A stretch of 11,497 nucleotides of DNA from assembly GCA_964226685.1 (NCBI GenBank), contig CAXQRU010000063.1, positions 1 to 11,497 of the forward strand, in the 5' to 3' direction. The notes below the pieces were generated by a model that was not told the DNA's origin, did no database searches, and saw nothing but the letters and a program-made list of their open reading frames with translations. The DNA comes from CAXQRU01 sp964226685. GTDB lineage: Bacteria > Pseudomonadota > Gammaproteobacteria > Pseudomonadales > Cellvibrionaceae. The translations under genes were made by a program, and so were the position numbers. How positions within the stretch are numbered: position 1 is the first letter of the stretch; each line of letters begins with the position of its first letter. Positions 1-6,262 of this stretch are shown piece by piece.

Positions 1-29
1 TGGAGTTCAGACGTGTGCTCTTCCGATCT
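1..29. other. Illumina TruSeq adapter remnant (not genomic)
   Basis: These bases match the 3' part of the TruSeq Read 2 adapter, ending in the universal GCTCTTCCGATCT. Genomic sequence starts at base 30. The last 21 bases of this stretch are the exact reverse complement of the window's other end, so the apparent terminal inverted repeat is a library artefact. Confidence 0.97.
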
Positions 30-652
30 ATTTGACTTTGATTACCGACCAAGTCCACAAGGGAAGAAACTTGGCGGCTCTAATTCGTAACTGTGATGCA
101 ATGGGGGTAGACACAGTCCATACCGTCGTCCCCAAAGCAGGTTATCAATATTATCGAGGAACGGCTTTGGGAACAGAGAAGTGGGTGAATGTTGAATTTC
201 ATGATTGTATTACCGATGCCATTCACCACTCAAAAAGCCAAGGTATGCAAATACTGGCCGCACACCTTTCCGCCGATGCCATTCATTACAAAGAAGTTGA
301 CTATACACAGCCAACAGCAATAGTGTTAGGCACTGAAAAACAAGGAGTTAGTGATGAAGCCTTGGGTATGGCAGACCACCACATCACTATTCCAATGATG
401 GGCATGGTAGATTCTCTAAATGTTTCTGTCGCATGCGGAATTATACTCTCCGAGGCCTGCTACCAGAGGCAAAAAGCCGGTTATCAAAGCCCTGCATTAG
501 ACACTGAAGCCTACAAAAAGCGATTATTTGAGTGGCTACAACCCGAAATGGCTCTTTATTGTCAAGAGAGAGGTTTGTTGTACCCAGAGCTGGATGATGA
601 GGGCGATCTAGTCAATGCGAGTGAATGGTATCAAAAAGTAAGAGCTCAATAA
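30..652 (+). CDS. trmH: tRNA (guanosine(18)-2'-O)-methyltransferase TrmH, 5'-truncated
   Basis: TrmH is a cytoplasmic SPOUT-class methyltransferase that 2'-O-methylates G18 in the D-loop of tRNA using S-adenosylmethionine. Counting from the Leu codon at 32, the three family motifs are visible: motif 1 NLAALIRNCDAMG (residues 13-25, with its conserved Arg19), motif 2 LGTEKQGVS (99-107) and motif 3 IPMMGMVDSLNVSVA (120-134), which forms the trefoil knot. A C-terminal extension with GLLYPELDDEG resembles the E. coli protein. The reading frame is open into the adapter: the TTG at 32 aligns with an internal Leu near residue 20 of E. coli TrmH, so it is not a start, and about 19 N-terminal residues are missing. 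The base before position 30 was probably G, giving Asp, but the adapter has replaced it. The stop is TAA. Substrate choice (G18 only) is inferred from the close family match. Confidence 0.93.
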
Positions 653-688
653 AAAAGGCCAGGCTATCTGGGGGGAGAGAGCCTGGCT
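650..688 (-). terminator. Intrinsic terminator for minus-strand transcription
   Basis: An 8-bp perfect stem GCCAGGCT/AGCCTGGC (658-665 with 680-687, plus an outer G-T pair) encloses a 14-nt loop. On the minus strand it is followed at once by TTTTTT (656-651), the layout of a factor-independent terminator. On the plus strand no U-run follows, so it fits trmH termination less well, although the same stem could stall that transcript. The only minus-strand gene upstream stops about 220 bases away at 907, so this is either its distant terminator or the end of a separate small RNA. The loop, read on the minus strand, contains six C in a row. Confidence 0.6.
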
Positions 689-906
689 ATAAGACCATTA
701 GGAGTAAAACTTCAACACTGTCCTCATAGAGGTCACTGCGACAGCAGCACTTTTAGGGGAAAGCGATACTGTATTTTAAGTATGGTACAGACTTGTGATT
801 TTGCTAGTCAGTTTTTAAACGTTTTCGAGCTAAGGTTACCATCCGTGGTATTAATCGTTTATATAATCAAGTATTTGCATTAAATAAAATTGATAATCCA
901 ATGATT
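653..906. other. Non-coding stretch between trmH and the 907-1242 gene
   Basis: I find no credible gene here. The stretch holds the terminator hairpin at 658-687 and a second imperfect hairpin at 716-738 (arms CACTGTCCTC and GAGGTCACTG with two mismatches and a 3-base loop). Weak 5-bp inverted arms CTGTA/TACAG lie at 769-773 and 786-790. From about 790 to 906 it is AT-rich with no clear promoter. A 33-codon ATG frame at 782-883 lacks a ribosome binding site and any family resemblance. The two hairpins plus the T-run make a minus-strand small RNA possible. Confidence 0.6.
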
Positions 907-1242
907 TTAATCGGGTTTGTTTTTCGTAATGCTGAGTGTTCGATAGATAATATTGTCTAACTTATTTGCGGTAGAACTTCTGTCGACCACATCGTCGATG
1001 TGTTTACGAAATTGCGGGAGCTTATTTAAGCCGACCTTAAATTCGTGACATATAGGCTCGTATTCCAAATCATGATCTTGAACACTCAGCTTGCTGAGTT
1101 CTGAAAGCTCTTTCGTTATCATGCTTATGATGTCATAGACCATATCTTTTCCTTGAATACTACTACTTTCCCAATAAGCTTGGTCAAGGGTGGCATGTAG
1201 CTCTTCTAAGAGCGGAATAGTGTGGGTTATAGATAACGTCAT
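907..1242 (-). CDS. Hypothetical protein, small, helical, soluble
   Basis: I do not recognise this 111-residue protein. It has no signal peptide or membrane segment and looks mostly alpha-helical. A hydrophobic-charged N-terminal helix (about residues 9-24, IPLLEELHATLDQAYW) is followed by a second (34-53, rich in Ile, Glu, Lys, Leu) and a charged C-terminal half with one Cys at 65. I chose the ATG at 1242 because the minus strand carries AGAGG five bases upstream of it. A GTG two codons earlier (1248) is in frame but abuts that same AGAGG, so it would have no usable ribosome binding site. The gene is divergent from the lipoprotein gene starting near 1349, and the two share a palindromic intergenic region, which suggests linked or mutual regulation. 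It could be a small regulator or a stress protein, but nothing in the sequence decides this. Confidence 0.7.
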   Translation of the reverse strand: MTLSITHTIPLLEELHATLDQAYWESSSIQGKDMVYDIISMITKELSELSKLSVQDHDLEYEPICHEFKVGLNKLPQFRKHIDDVVDRSSTANKLDNIIYRTLSITKNKPD

Positions 1243-1265
1243 TGACACCTCTTAATTGGTAATTA

Positions 1266-1294
1266 TTGTCTATAGTATAGACAGGATCTAAAGT
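1266..1294 (+). promoter_or_regulatory. Putative sigma70 promoter for the 1349 lipoprotein gene
   Basis: TTGTCT (1266-1271) and TAAAGT (1289-1294) are separated by 17 bases and each match consensus at four of six positions. The element lies about 40-80 bases upstream of the lipoprotein start and is overlapped by the palindrome at 1267-1283. It was found by eye only. Confidence 0.3.
1267..1283. promoter_or_regulatory. Perfect 17-bp palindrome, candidate operator in a divergent promoter region
   Basis: TGTCTATA-G-TATAGACA has two perfect 8-bp arms around a single central G. It overlaps the spacer and -35 of the plausible plus-strand promoter (TTGTCT at 1266-1271) and also contains TATACT, a good -10 on the minus strand (1279-1274, with a weak -35 ACTACA at 1302-1297, 17-bp spacer). 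A dimeric repressor bound here would be expected to control both divergent genes. The regulator is not identifiable; the site is not a LexA box, because CTG and CAG at the right spacing are absent. Confidence 0.5.
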
Positions 1295-1320
1295 ATTGTA
1301 GTTGCGAGTCGATACTTAGA
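1287..1320. repeat. Imperfect inverted repeat in the lipoprotein leader
   Basis: TCTAAAGTAT (1287-1296) and ATACTTAGA (1312-1320) pair over 9 bp with one bulged A. The stem can extend inward through a T-G and a G-C pair. It lies just downstream of the palindrome and upstream of the lipoprotein start, so it could be a second operator half-site pair or a 5'-leader hairpin. Confidence 0.35.
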
Positions 1321-1335
1321 TTAAAACCAGCGCAT

Positions 1336-1341
1336 GAGGAG
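1336..1341 (+). promoter_or_regulatory. Ribosome binding site that favours the GTG start at 1349
   Basis: GAGGAG lies seven bases before the GTG at 1349. The upstream ATG at 1334 has no purine-rich sequence before it, and this Shine-Dalgarno would fall inside its coding region. Confidence 0.55.
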
Positions 1342-1348
1342 CAAATCG

Positions 1349-1963
1349 GTGAGGTTTTTATTAATCGCGTGTTTTTTGTTGAGTGGCTGCACGATCGACC
1401 ACACTTTGATGACAACTCGCTATCACGCAGGCGAATTGGGTATTTATAACCAGCAAATGGTGTATAGAGATCGTTCTTTTACGCTGCCTGCCAACTCCAA
1501 AATATTAATTGGTAATCTATCAGGTTATTACCCCACACCCATGACTCATCCTGTGGCTCAGGAGTTAGAACAACACTTTCTACGACATTTTGTTCGAGTT
1601 GATTTAGCCCCACCAGATCTATCACAAAAACAACTCAATCGCCTGGCCAAGAAAGAACATGATTTTCTAGTGACGATAGAGTTGGTGCATAAAGAAGATG
1701 CTGTCGATCGTGATTTGGATGGTAAAGAGCGATGGCTTTTTAATGAGCTCTACTTTGACACAACAAAAGTTAAAGTAGTAATTTACGACGCCAGAAGTTG
1801 TCAATTACTGGATGTAGCCCTTATTGACGCCCGATCTGGTTTGCTTTTGCCAATAGATAAAAATTATTCCAGTCTATTGCGGGAAGGAATTGCCCTTTAT
1901 GCCGCAAGCCTGTCTCATAGAGGATTCGTTGGACTTCAAAACCCATCAGGCTTGGCTCGATAA
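1349..1963 (+). CDS. Predicted lipoprotein, possibly DUF4823-like
   Basis: The protein begins with a short basic segment, a hydrophobic stretch (FLLIACFLL) and the lipobox LSGC, so it should be processed by signal peptidase II and anchored in the outer or inner membrane by its Cys. From the GTG at 1349 it has 204 residues with Cys14; from the ATG at 1334 it has 209 with Cys19. The GTG has a strong Shine-Dalgarno and the ATG none, so I favour GTG, although the longer form has a more usual basic N-region. The mature part mixes strands and helices: a PANSKILIGNLSGYY segment, a helix around HPVAQELEQHFLRHF, then strand pairs around DFLVTIELVHKED and VKVVIYDARSCQLLDVALID. The last pattern (a described quantity and its 'D' repeat) recalls small DUF4823-type lipoproteins; this match is from memory and tentative. 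The gene ends three bases before the convergent ETF-QO stop. Confidence 0.8.
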   Translation: MRFLLIACFLLSGCTIDHTLMTTRYHAGELGIYNQQMVYRDRSFTLPANSKILIGNLSGYYPTPMTHPVAQELEQHFLRHFVRVDLAPPDLSQKQLNRLAKKEHDFLVTIELVHKEDAVDRDLDGKERWLFNELYFDTTKVKVVIYDARSCQLLDVALIDARSGLLLPIDKNYSSLLREGIALYAASLSHRGFVGLQNPSGLAR

Positions 1964-1966
1964 TCA

Positions 1967-3613
1967 CTACATATTTGGATAATTCGGGCCGCCAGCACCC
2001 TCTGGAGTCACCCAGGTAATATTTTGGCTGGGATCTTTGATATCACAAGCTTTACAATGCACACAGTTTTGAGCATTAATTTGAAACTTGGGAGCATTGC
2101 CATCCATTACTATCTCATAGACTCCAGCAGGACAATAACGTTGTGCAGGTTCATCGTACTTGGGTAAGTTGACTTCAACAGGGATGCTTTCCTGTTTGAG
2201 CTGCAAGTGAACGGGTTGATCTTCTTCGTGGTTAGTGTTGGATAAAAACACTGATGACAAACGATCAAAACTTAAGACACCGTCAGGTTTTGGATAGTGA
2301 ATAGGGGTACTTTCGCTCGCCAGTTTCAATGTTGCATAATCCGGGGTTTTATCATGCAATGTCCAAGGCAAGTTGCCATTGAATATATTTAAATCGATAA
2401 AGCTATAAGCTCCACCTAAAAAATTACCCCATTTATGCAGAGCCGGGCCAAAGTTTCTCTGAGTATGAAGCTCTTTATAGGCCCATGAATGCTGATAGGC
2501 ATCGGCGTATTGAGTTAAATTTTGTTGCACTAGGTCTTTCTGACATGCTTCAACGATAACCTCAGCCGCTAGCATGCCAGATTTCATGGCAGTGTGAGTG
2601 CCTTTGATTTTTGCATTATTGAGGGTGCCGGCGTTATCGCCAAGTAATAGGCCTCCTGCAAAATGCATAACTGGTTGGGATTGAAGCCCGCCCTTAACAA
2701 TGGTTCTGGCTCCATAACAAATACGTTCGCCACCTTGCAAATAACGCGCTATTTCCGGGTGATGCTTGAAGCGTTGGAATTCTTCAAAAGGGCTAAGATA
2801 AGGATTAGAGTAAGACAAATCAGTCACAAGCCCAACCACAACTTGTTGTTGGTCTAAATGGTATAAAAATCCACCTCCACCCGTGTTGGATTCGCTAAGA
2901 GGCCAACCAGAGGTATGAACGACTAAGCCCTCTTTGTAGTCGCTATTATCCACTTTCCAAAGCTCTTTAATTCCCAAACCGTAGTGTTGAGGATCTTTGT
3001 CATTATCGAGTTGAAAGTGGTGTATCAGCTTCTTGCCAAGATGACCTCGAGAGCCTTCCGCAAACAAAGTATATTTAGCTAAAAGCGCCATGCCCTGGAC
3101 ATAACTTGCTTTTGACTCTCCCGTTCGAGCAACACCCATATCACCTGTGATAATGCCTTGAACTTGATTGCTCTCATTAATGATGACATCAGAGGCTGTA
3201 AAGCCAGGAAAAATGTCCACCTCTAGCGCTTCTGCTTGGGCCGCTAACCATCGACAAAGGTTCCCCAAACTCACAATGTAGTTACCTTTATTGTTGAAAG
3301 TCTTAGGTGCAAAGAAATGGGGTATTTTCCGAGCTGTTTGTGCGTTATTGAGCCATAAGATCTTGTCCTCTGACACAGGAACCGTCAAGGGCGCACCTCG
3401 CTCTGACCAATCTGGAAAAAGCTCATCGAGTGCTTTGCTCTCAATAACGGCACCGGATAAAATATGAGCGCCTACTTCGGAGCCTTTTTCGACAACACAG
3501 ACGCTAAGCGCAGAATCTAATTGTTTGATCCGACAGGCAGCCGATAAACCAGCCGGGCCTGCGCCAACGATTACGACATCATACTCCATTGATTCTCTAT
3601 CAGTGTCAGTCAT
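1967..3613 (-). CDS. Electron transfer flavoprotein-ubiquinone oxidoreductase (ETF-QO)
   Basis: ETF-QO (EC 1.5.5.1) is a membrane-attached flavoprotein that takes electrons from reduced ETF and passes them to ubiquinone, linking fatty-acid and amino-acid oxidation to the respiratory chain. The 548 residues match the family length. An N-terminal FAD dinucleotide-binding motif VGAGPAGLSAA (16-26) and the second FAD segment with GLLLGDNAGTLN (321-332) are clear. The C-terminal 4Fe-4S ligands are Cys494 (RYCPAGVYE) and the CVHCKACDIKDP block with Cys517, Cys520 and Cys523. The protein ends in GGPNYPNM, as expected. The start at 3613 has GGAG seven bases upstream; Met9 would be a possible shorter start with a poorer site. 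The gene is divergent from etfB across 127 bases, and its TAG lies three bases from the lipoprotein stop. All key residues are present. Confidence 0.97.
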   Translation of the reverse strand: MTDTDRESMEYDVVIVGAGPAGLSAACRIKQLDSALSVCVVEKGSEVGAHILSGAVIESKALDELFPDWSERGAPLTVPVSEDKILWLNNAQTARKIPHFFAPKTFNNKGNYIVSLGNLCRWLAAQAEALEVDIFPGFTASDVIINESNQVQGIITGDMGVARTGESKASYVQGMALLAKYTLFAEGSRGHLGKKLIHHFQLDNDKDPQHYGLGIKELWKVDNSDYKEGLVVHTSGWPLSESNTGGGGFLYHLDQQQVVVGLVTDLSYSNPYLSPFEEFQRFKHHPEIARYLQGGERICYGARTIVKGGLQSQPVMHFAGGLLLGDNAGTLNNAKIKGTHTAMKSGMLAAEVIVEACQKDLVQQNLTQYADAYQHSWAYKELHTQRNFGPALHKWGNFLGGAYSFIDLNIFNGNLPWTLHDKTPDYATLKLASESTPIHYPKPDGVLSFDRLSSVFLSNTNHEEDQPVHLQLKQESIPVEVNLPKYDEPAQRYCPAGVYEIVMDGNAPKFQINAQNCVHCKACDIKDPSQNITWVTPEGAGGPNYPNM

Positions 3614-3683
3614 CGTATTTCTCCGGTAAAAAGTAGCACTATTAGAAAGAATAGACTATCAGCTTTTGGCAAATAAAGAAAAG

Positions 3684-3712
3684 TGGATATCACCAGGTAG
3701 CCATGTTATAAA
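3684..3712 (+). promoter_or_regulatory. Putative sigma70 promoter for etfBA
   Basis: TGGATA (3684-3689) and TATAAA (3707-3712) are 17 bases apart, and the -10 ends 28 bases before the etfB start. On the minus strand, TTGCCA (3672-3667) resembles a -35 for the ETF-QO gene but has no good partner. I see no recognisable regulator site between the divergent genes. Confidence 0.35.
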
Positions 3713-3740
3713 AAGATCATTAATCACAGATGGAGTCAAA

Positions 3741-4490
3741 ATGAAGGCCTTAGTTACGGTGAAAAGAGTGGTTGACTACAATGTTAAAGTCCGACCAAAA
3801 GCGGATGGTAGCGATGTCGACATCGTGAATGCCAAAATGTCCATGAACCCGTTTTGTGAAATTGCGGTTGAAGAGGCAGTGAGGTTAAAAGAGCAGGGAA
3901 TTGTTAGTGAGATTGTGGTTGTCAGCATTGGTCCCCAGCAATCCCAAGAACAGTTACGCTCAGCCTTAGCTTTAGGTTGTGATCGAGCAATCTTAATTGA
4001 TTACTCTGATCCAATAGAACCATTGTCAATTGCCAAGTGTTTGAAAAAAATTGTAGAAAAGGAACAAGCTGACCTCGTTTTAATGGGTAAGCAGTCTATT
4101 GATGGAGATAATAATCAAACGGGGCAAATGCTGGCTGCATTATTAGATCGGCCACAAGGAACCTTCGCTTCGCAGGTTGTCATCAATGATGGCAAAGTAC
4201 AAGTTACCCGTGAAATTGACGGAGGCTTACAAACCGTAGAACTTGAGCTACCAGCAATTATCACCACTGATTTACGGCTAAATGAACCACGATACGCCGC
4301 CTTGCCTAATATTATGAAAGCTAAGAAAAAACCCTTAGAAGTGCTCTCTGTAAGCGAGCTTGGAATTGAGATGACTCAACGAGTAACCACCCTATCGGTT
4401 GAACCCCCAGCCCAAAGGCAAGCAGGCATTAAGGTAGCTAATGTGGATGAGTTGATTGAAAAATTAAAAATGGAGGCAAAAGTACTATGA
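3741..4490 (+). CDS. etfB: Electron transfer flavoprotein subunit beta
   Basis: EtfB is the small subunit of the soluble cytoplasmic ETF heterodimer; it binds AMP and carries the loop that docks acyl-CoA dehydrogenases. The 249 residues match the family. Visible are the N-terminal MKALVTVKRVVDYN, the nucleotide-region motif DLVLMGKQSIDGDNNQTGQM (111-130), the signature VTREIDGG...ELPAIITT (155-176) and the partner-recognition loop LPNIMKAKKKPLE (188-200), whose Leu188 corresponds to the anchor Leu of the human protein. The ATG at 3741 is the start because GGAG lies five bases upstream and the protein then begins exactly as its homologues do; a TTG-initiated extension to 3666 is not supported. 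The stop codon overlaps the etfA start as ATGA, so translation of the two subunits is coupled, suiting a 1:1 complex. Confidence 0.97.
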   Translation: MKALVTVKRVVDYNVKVRPKADGSDVDIVNAKMSMNPFCEIAVEEAVRLKEQGIVSEIVVVSIGPQQSQEQLRSALALGCDRAILIDYSDPIEPLSIAKCLKKIVEKEQADLVLMGKQSIDGDNNQTGQMLAALLDRPQGTFASQVVINDGKVQVTREIDGGLQTVELELPAIITTDLRLNEPRYAALPNIMKAKKKPLEVLSVSELGIEMTQRVTTLSVEPPAQRQAGIKVANVDELIEKLKMEAKVL

Positions 4491-5416
4491 GTATATTGGT
4501 TGTTGCAGAACATAGTCACCAAGAACTTGCTCCATGTGTTCGCCATGTTATTGAAGCGGCAAAGTGTATTGGTAATACTATCGATGTCTTAGTTATAGGG
4601 CATCAGTGCCAAAAGGCTGCTGAACAAGCCGCCAAGTTAGCTGGCGTTACGTCCATAAAATTAGCCGACCATGCTGTTTATGAACATCAACTACCTGAAA
4701 CCGTAGCACCATTAATTGCGGAAGTCGCCAAAAATTACACACATGTTTTGATGGCGGCCACCACCACAGGTAAAAACACCTTGCCCAGAAGTGCGGCATT
4801 GATGGATGTACAGGCAATCTCTGATGTGATTGCTGTGATAGATGCTGATACCTTTAAGCGGCCGATTTATGCAGGTAATGTCATTGCCACAGTGAAGAGC
4901 AGCGATGATATCAAATGCTTGACAATAAGAGCGACAGCCTTTGATGCAACGCCAACCATTGATAGTGACGCTAAAATTTCAACTATCGACACAGTGGTCA
5001 ACCAAAGTGCGTCAAAATTTGTCAAGGAAGCATTGGCCGAAAGCGATCGCCCTGAGCTCACTGCGGCGAAAATCGTGGTATCGGGTGGTAGGGGAGTGAA
5101 GAATAAAGAGAATTTTGACCTAATTTACCAGTTGGCTGACAAGCTGGGTGCCGCTGTAGGTGCTTCGCGTGCTGCAGTTGATGCTGGTTACGTTCCCAAT
5201 GATATGCAAGTCGGTCAAACGGGAAAAATTGTCGCTCCTGAGCTTTATATTGCCATTGGGATATCTGGTGCGATTCAGCATTTAGCTGGGATGAAAGACA
5301 GCAAAGTGATTGTCGCCATCAACAATGACGAAGATGCCCCCATTTTTCAAGTTGCTGATTATGGGTTGGTGTCGGATTTGTTTGAGGCTGTGCCTGAACT
5401 TACTGGAAAGCTGTAA
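4487..5416 (+). CDS. etfA: Electron transfer flavoprotein subunit alpha
   Basis: EtfA binds the catalytic FAD of ETF and completes the heterodimer with EtfB, shuttling electrons from dehydrogenases to ETF-QO. The 309 residues are of usual length. The N-terminal half (1-170) is the ETF alpha/beta fold. The C-terminal FAD domain shows SGGRGVKNKENF (199-210), GASRAAVDAGY (225-235, with Arg228), the segment QVGQTGKIVAPELYIAIGIS (241-260) running on into GAIQHLAGM (261-269), and AINNDEDAPIF (278-288), where the flavin and its pyrophosphate sit in known structures. It starts in a 4-base ATGA overlap with etfB; GGAGG ten bases upstream (4472-4476), inside etfB, serves as ribosome binding site. A strong hairpin follows the stop codon directly. 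No key residue is missing. Confidence 0.97.
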   Translation: MSILVVAEHSHQELAPCVRHVIEAAKCIGNTIDVLVIGHQCQKAAEQAAKLAGVTSIKLADHAVYEHQLPETVAPLIAEVAKNYTHVLMAATTTGKNTLPRSAALMDVQAISDVIAVIDADTFKRPIYAGNVIATVKSSDDIKCLTIRATAFDATPTIDSDAKISTIDTVVNQSASKFVKEALAESDRPELTAAKIVVSGGRGVKNKENFDLIYQLADKLGAAVGASRAAVDAGYVPNDMQVGQTGKIVAPELYIAIGISGAIQHLAGMKDSKVIVAINNDEDAPIFQVADYGLVSDLFEAVPELTGKL

Positions 5417-5417
5417 G

Positions 5418-5443
5418 CTATGGCCAGCGAAAGCTGGCCATAG
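5418..5443 (+). terminator. Stable GAAA-tetraloop hairpin after etfA, without a U-run
   Basis: CTATGGCCAGC and GCTGGCCATAG form a perfect 11-bp stem closed by a GAAA tetraloop, starting one base after the etfA stop. GNRA loops are stabilising only as plus-strand RNA, so this belongs to the etfBA transcript. No T-run follows, so it may be a 3'-end stabiliser or a hairpin at which a Rho-trimmed transcript ends, rather than a classical intrinsic terminator. The convergent lipoprotein gene ends 17 bases away. Confidence 0.5.
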
Positions 5444-5459
5444 ACCTCAAACCTGGTAA

Positions 5460-5873
5460 TTATTTGCTCGCTTCTTCTGGAGCTGCTTCAGACTTTTCTT
5501 CAATGATTTCAGCTTCAGCTGCGTTGTATTGAGCTTCAGCTGCCTCTACCGCTTCAGTAGCAATCTCTTGAGCTTCGGCCGCTGTCTCTTCTGCAGCTTC
5601 TTGAATTTCAGCTGCGGCTTCAACTGCCTCAGAGGCTACTTCTTGAGCAGCTTCTGCAGAGGCCTCTGCGGCTTGAGCAGCTGTTTCTTGAGTTGCTTCA
5701 ATAGCCTGTGAGGCTGACTCTTGAATGGGCTCAGGTGTCTGAGTAACTGCGTTTTCTGTCGATTCAACGACTTTATCTTTTTCAGGTGTATCAATATTGG
5801 CTGAATCTGAGTCTTTCGAACAGCCACTAATCATTGCTACAATAGCTAGTGCTGAGATAAGTGTCAATTTCAT
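5460..5873 (-). CDS. Ala/Glu-rich repetitive lipoprotein
   Basis: This 137-residue protein has a lipoprotein signal peptide (MKLTLISALAIVAMISGC; lipobox ISGC, Cys18), so it should be lipid-anchored facing the periplasm. After a Ser/Asp/Thr-rich linker (19-50), residues 51-125 are almost only Ala, Glu, Gln, Ser, Thr and Val, predicting one long continuous helix or coiled coil. Short units recur: ASQAIEA (54-60), ASEAVEA (80-86) and ATEAVEA (105-111), spaced 25-26 residues apart, with AQEVASEAVEAA and AQEIATEAVEAA as the best pair, and ETAAQAAE/ETAAEAQE. The ATG has AGGAG six bases upstream. Possible roles are an envelope spacer (Lpp-like in shape only) or a LEA-like protective protein. I know no specific family, and low-complexity composition makes homology claims unsafe. 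Confidence 0.82.
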   Translation of the reverse strand: MKLTLISALAIVAMISGCSKDSDSANIDTPEKDKVVESTENAVTQTPEPIQESASQAIEATQETAAQAAEASAEAAQEVASEAVEAAAEIQEAAEETAAEAQEIATEAVEAAEAQYNAAEAEIIEEKSEAAPEEASK

Positions 5874-5972
5874 GGTTCTCTCCTAATGTGATGTTGTTGG
5901 TTTGTGAGCCGATTTATTGGCTAGATCGATCATACATCCACAGCCTAGGAGAATAAATACATAAAACCATCA

Positions 5973-5982
5973 TTTACGTAAA
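5973..5982. repeat. Short palindrome in a divergent intergenic region
   Basis: TTTACGTAAA is a perfect 10-bp palindrome in the 149 bases between the Ala/Glu-rich lipoprotein and the DUF2788 gene. It sits 41 bases upstream of the DUF2788 start, just before TATGAT and TATAAC, which resemble -10 elements. Such a short AT-rich palindrome may be chance. Confidence 0.25.
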
Positions 5983-6022
5983 ATTATGATATAACCAACA
6001 AGTTCGGGTCACTTAATTCTTT

Positions 6023-6223
6023 ATGACAGTTAAACAGTTTGAATCAATTTCACTATACTTAGGCGTAGGCGGTCTAATTTTGTTCATGTTATTCATTGTG
6101 TGGGATCTAGCAAAAACCTCAAAGGCAGGAAAATTTGGTACTATAGTTCTCTTTAGTGCCTTAGGATTAGGTTTAGTAGGGTTTATTGTTAAAACAGTTT
6201 TAGTTGAGTTTATCGAAAAATAG
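6023..6223 (+). CDS. DUF2788 family membrane protein
   Basis: This 66-residue protein is a two-helix membrane protein: a first segment at about 10-29 (SLYLGVGGLILFMLFIVWDL), a short basic loop KTSKAGKFGT (31-40), and a second segment at about 41-62. The QFES start, the WDLAKxSKAGKFGT loop and the GLGLxGFIxK segment fit the DUF2788 family as I remember it; its function is unknown. The positive loop suggests both termini point outward if the positive-inside rule holds. No Shine-Dalgarno is visible before the ATG, so initiation may be weak or leaderless-like; upstream TATAAC/TATGAT could be a -10. The pseudo-kinase gene starts 39 bases after its stop on the same strand, so the two are probably cotranscribed and their products may act together in the inner membrane. 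Confidence 0.85.
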   Translation: MTVKQFESISLYLGVGGLILFMLFIVWDLAKTSKAGKFGTIVLFSALGLGLVGFIVKTVLVEFIEK

Positions 6224-6262
6224 CGAGAAACTGCGCCATCACAACATATATAGGTTTTTAAA

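Noticed and set aside
769..790. CTGTA...TACAG as a LexA (SOS) box
   Set aside because: The CTG-to-CAG spacing is 16 bases rather than the 10 of gammaproteobacterial LexA sites, and the nearest gene has no link to DNA damage.
782..883. 33-codon ATG frame downstream of trmH
   Set aside because: No ribosome binding site, no recognisable product and only weak hydrophobic composition in an AT-rich spacer.
3666..3740. N-terminal extension of EtfB from a TTG at 3666
   Set aside because: The added 25 residues do not belong to the family, the TTG lacks a ribosome site, and the ATG at 3741 has GGAG and the canonical EtfB start.
5529..5827. Alternative reading frames across the Ala/Glu lipoprotein gene on both strands
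   Set aside because: They are shadows caused by the repetitive codons of the lipoprotein; only the 5460-5873 frame has a signal peptide and a ribosome site.
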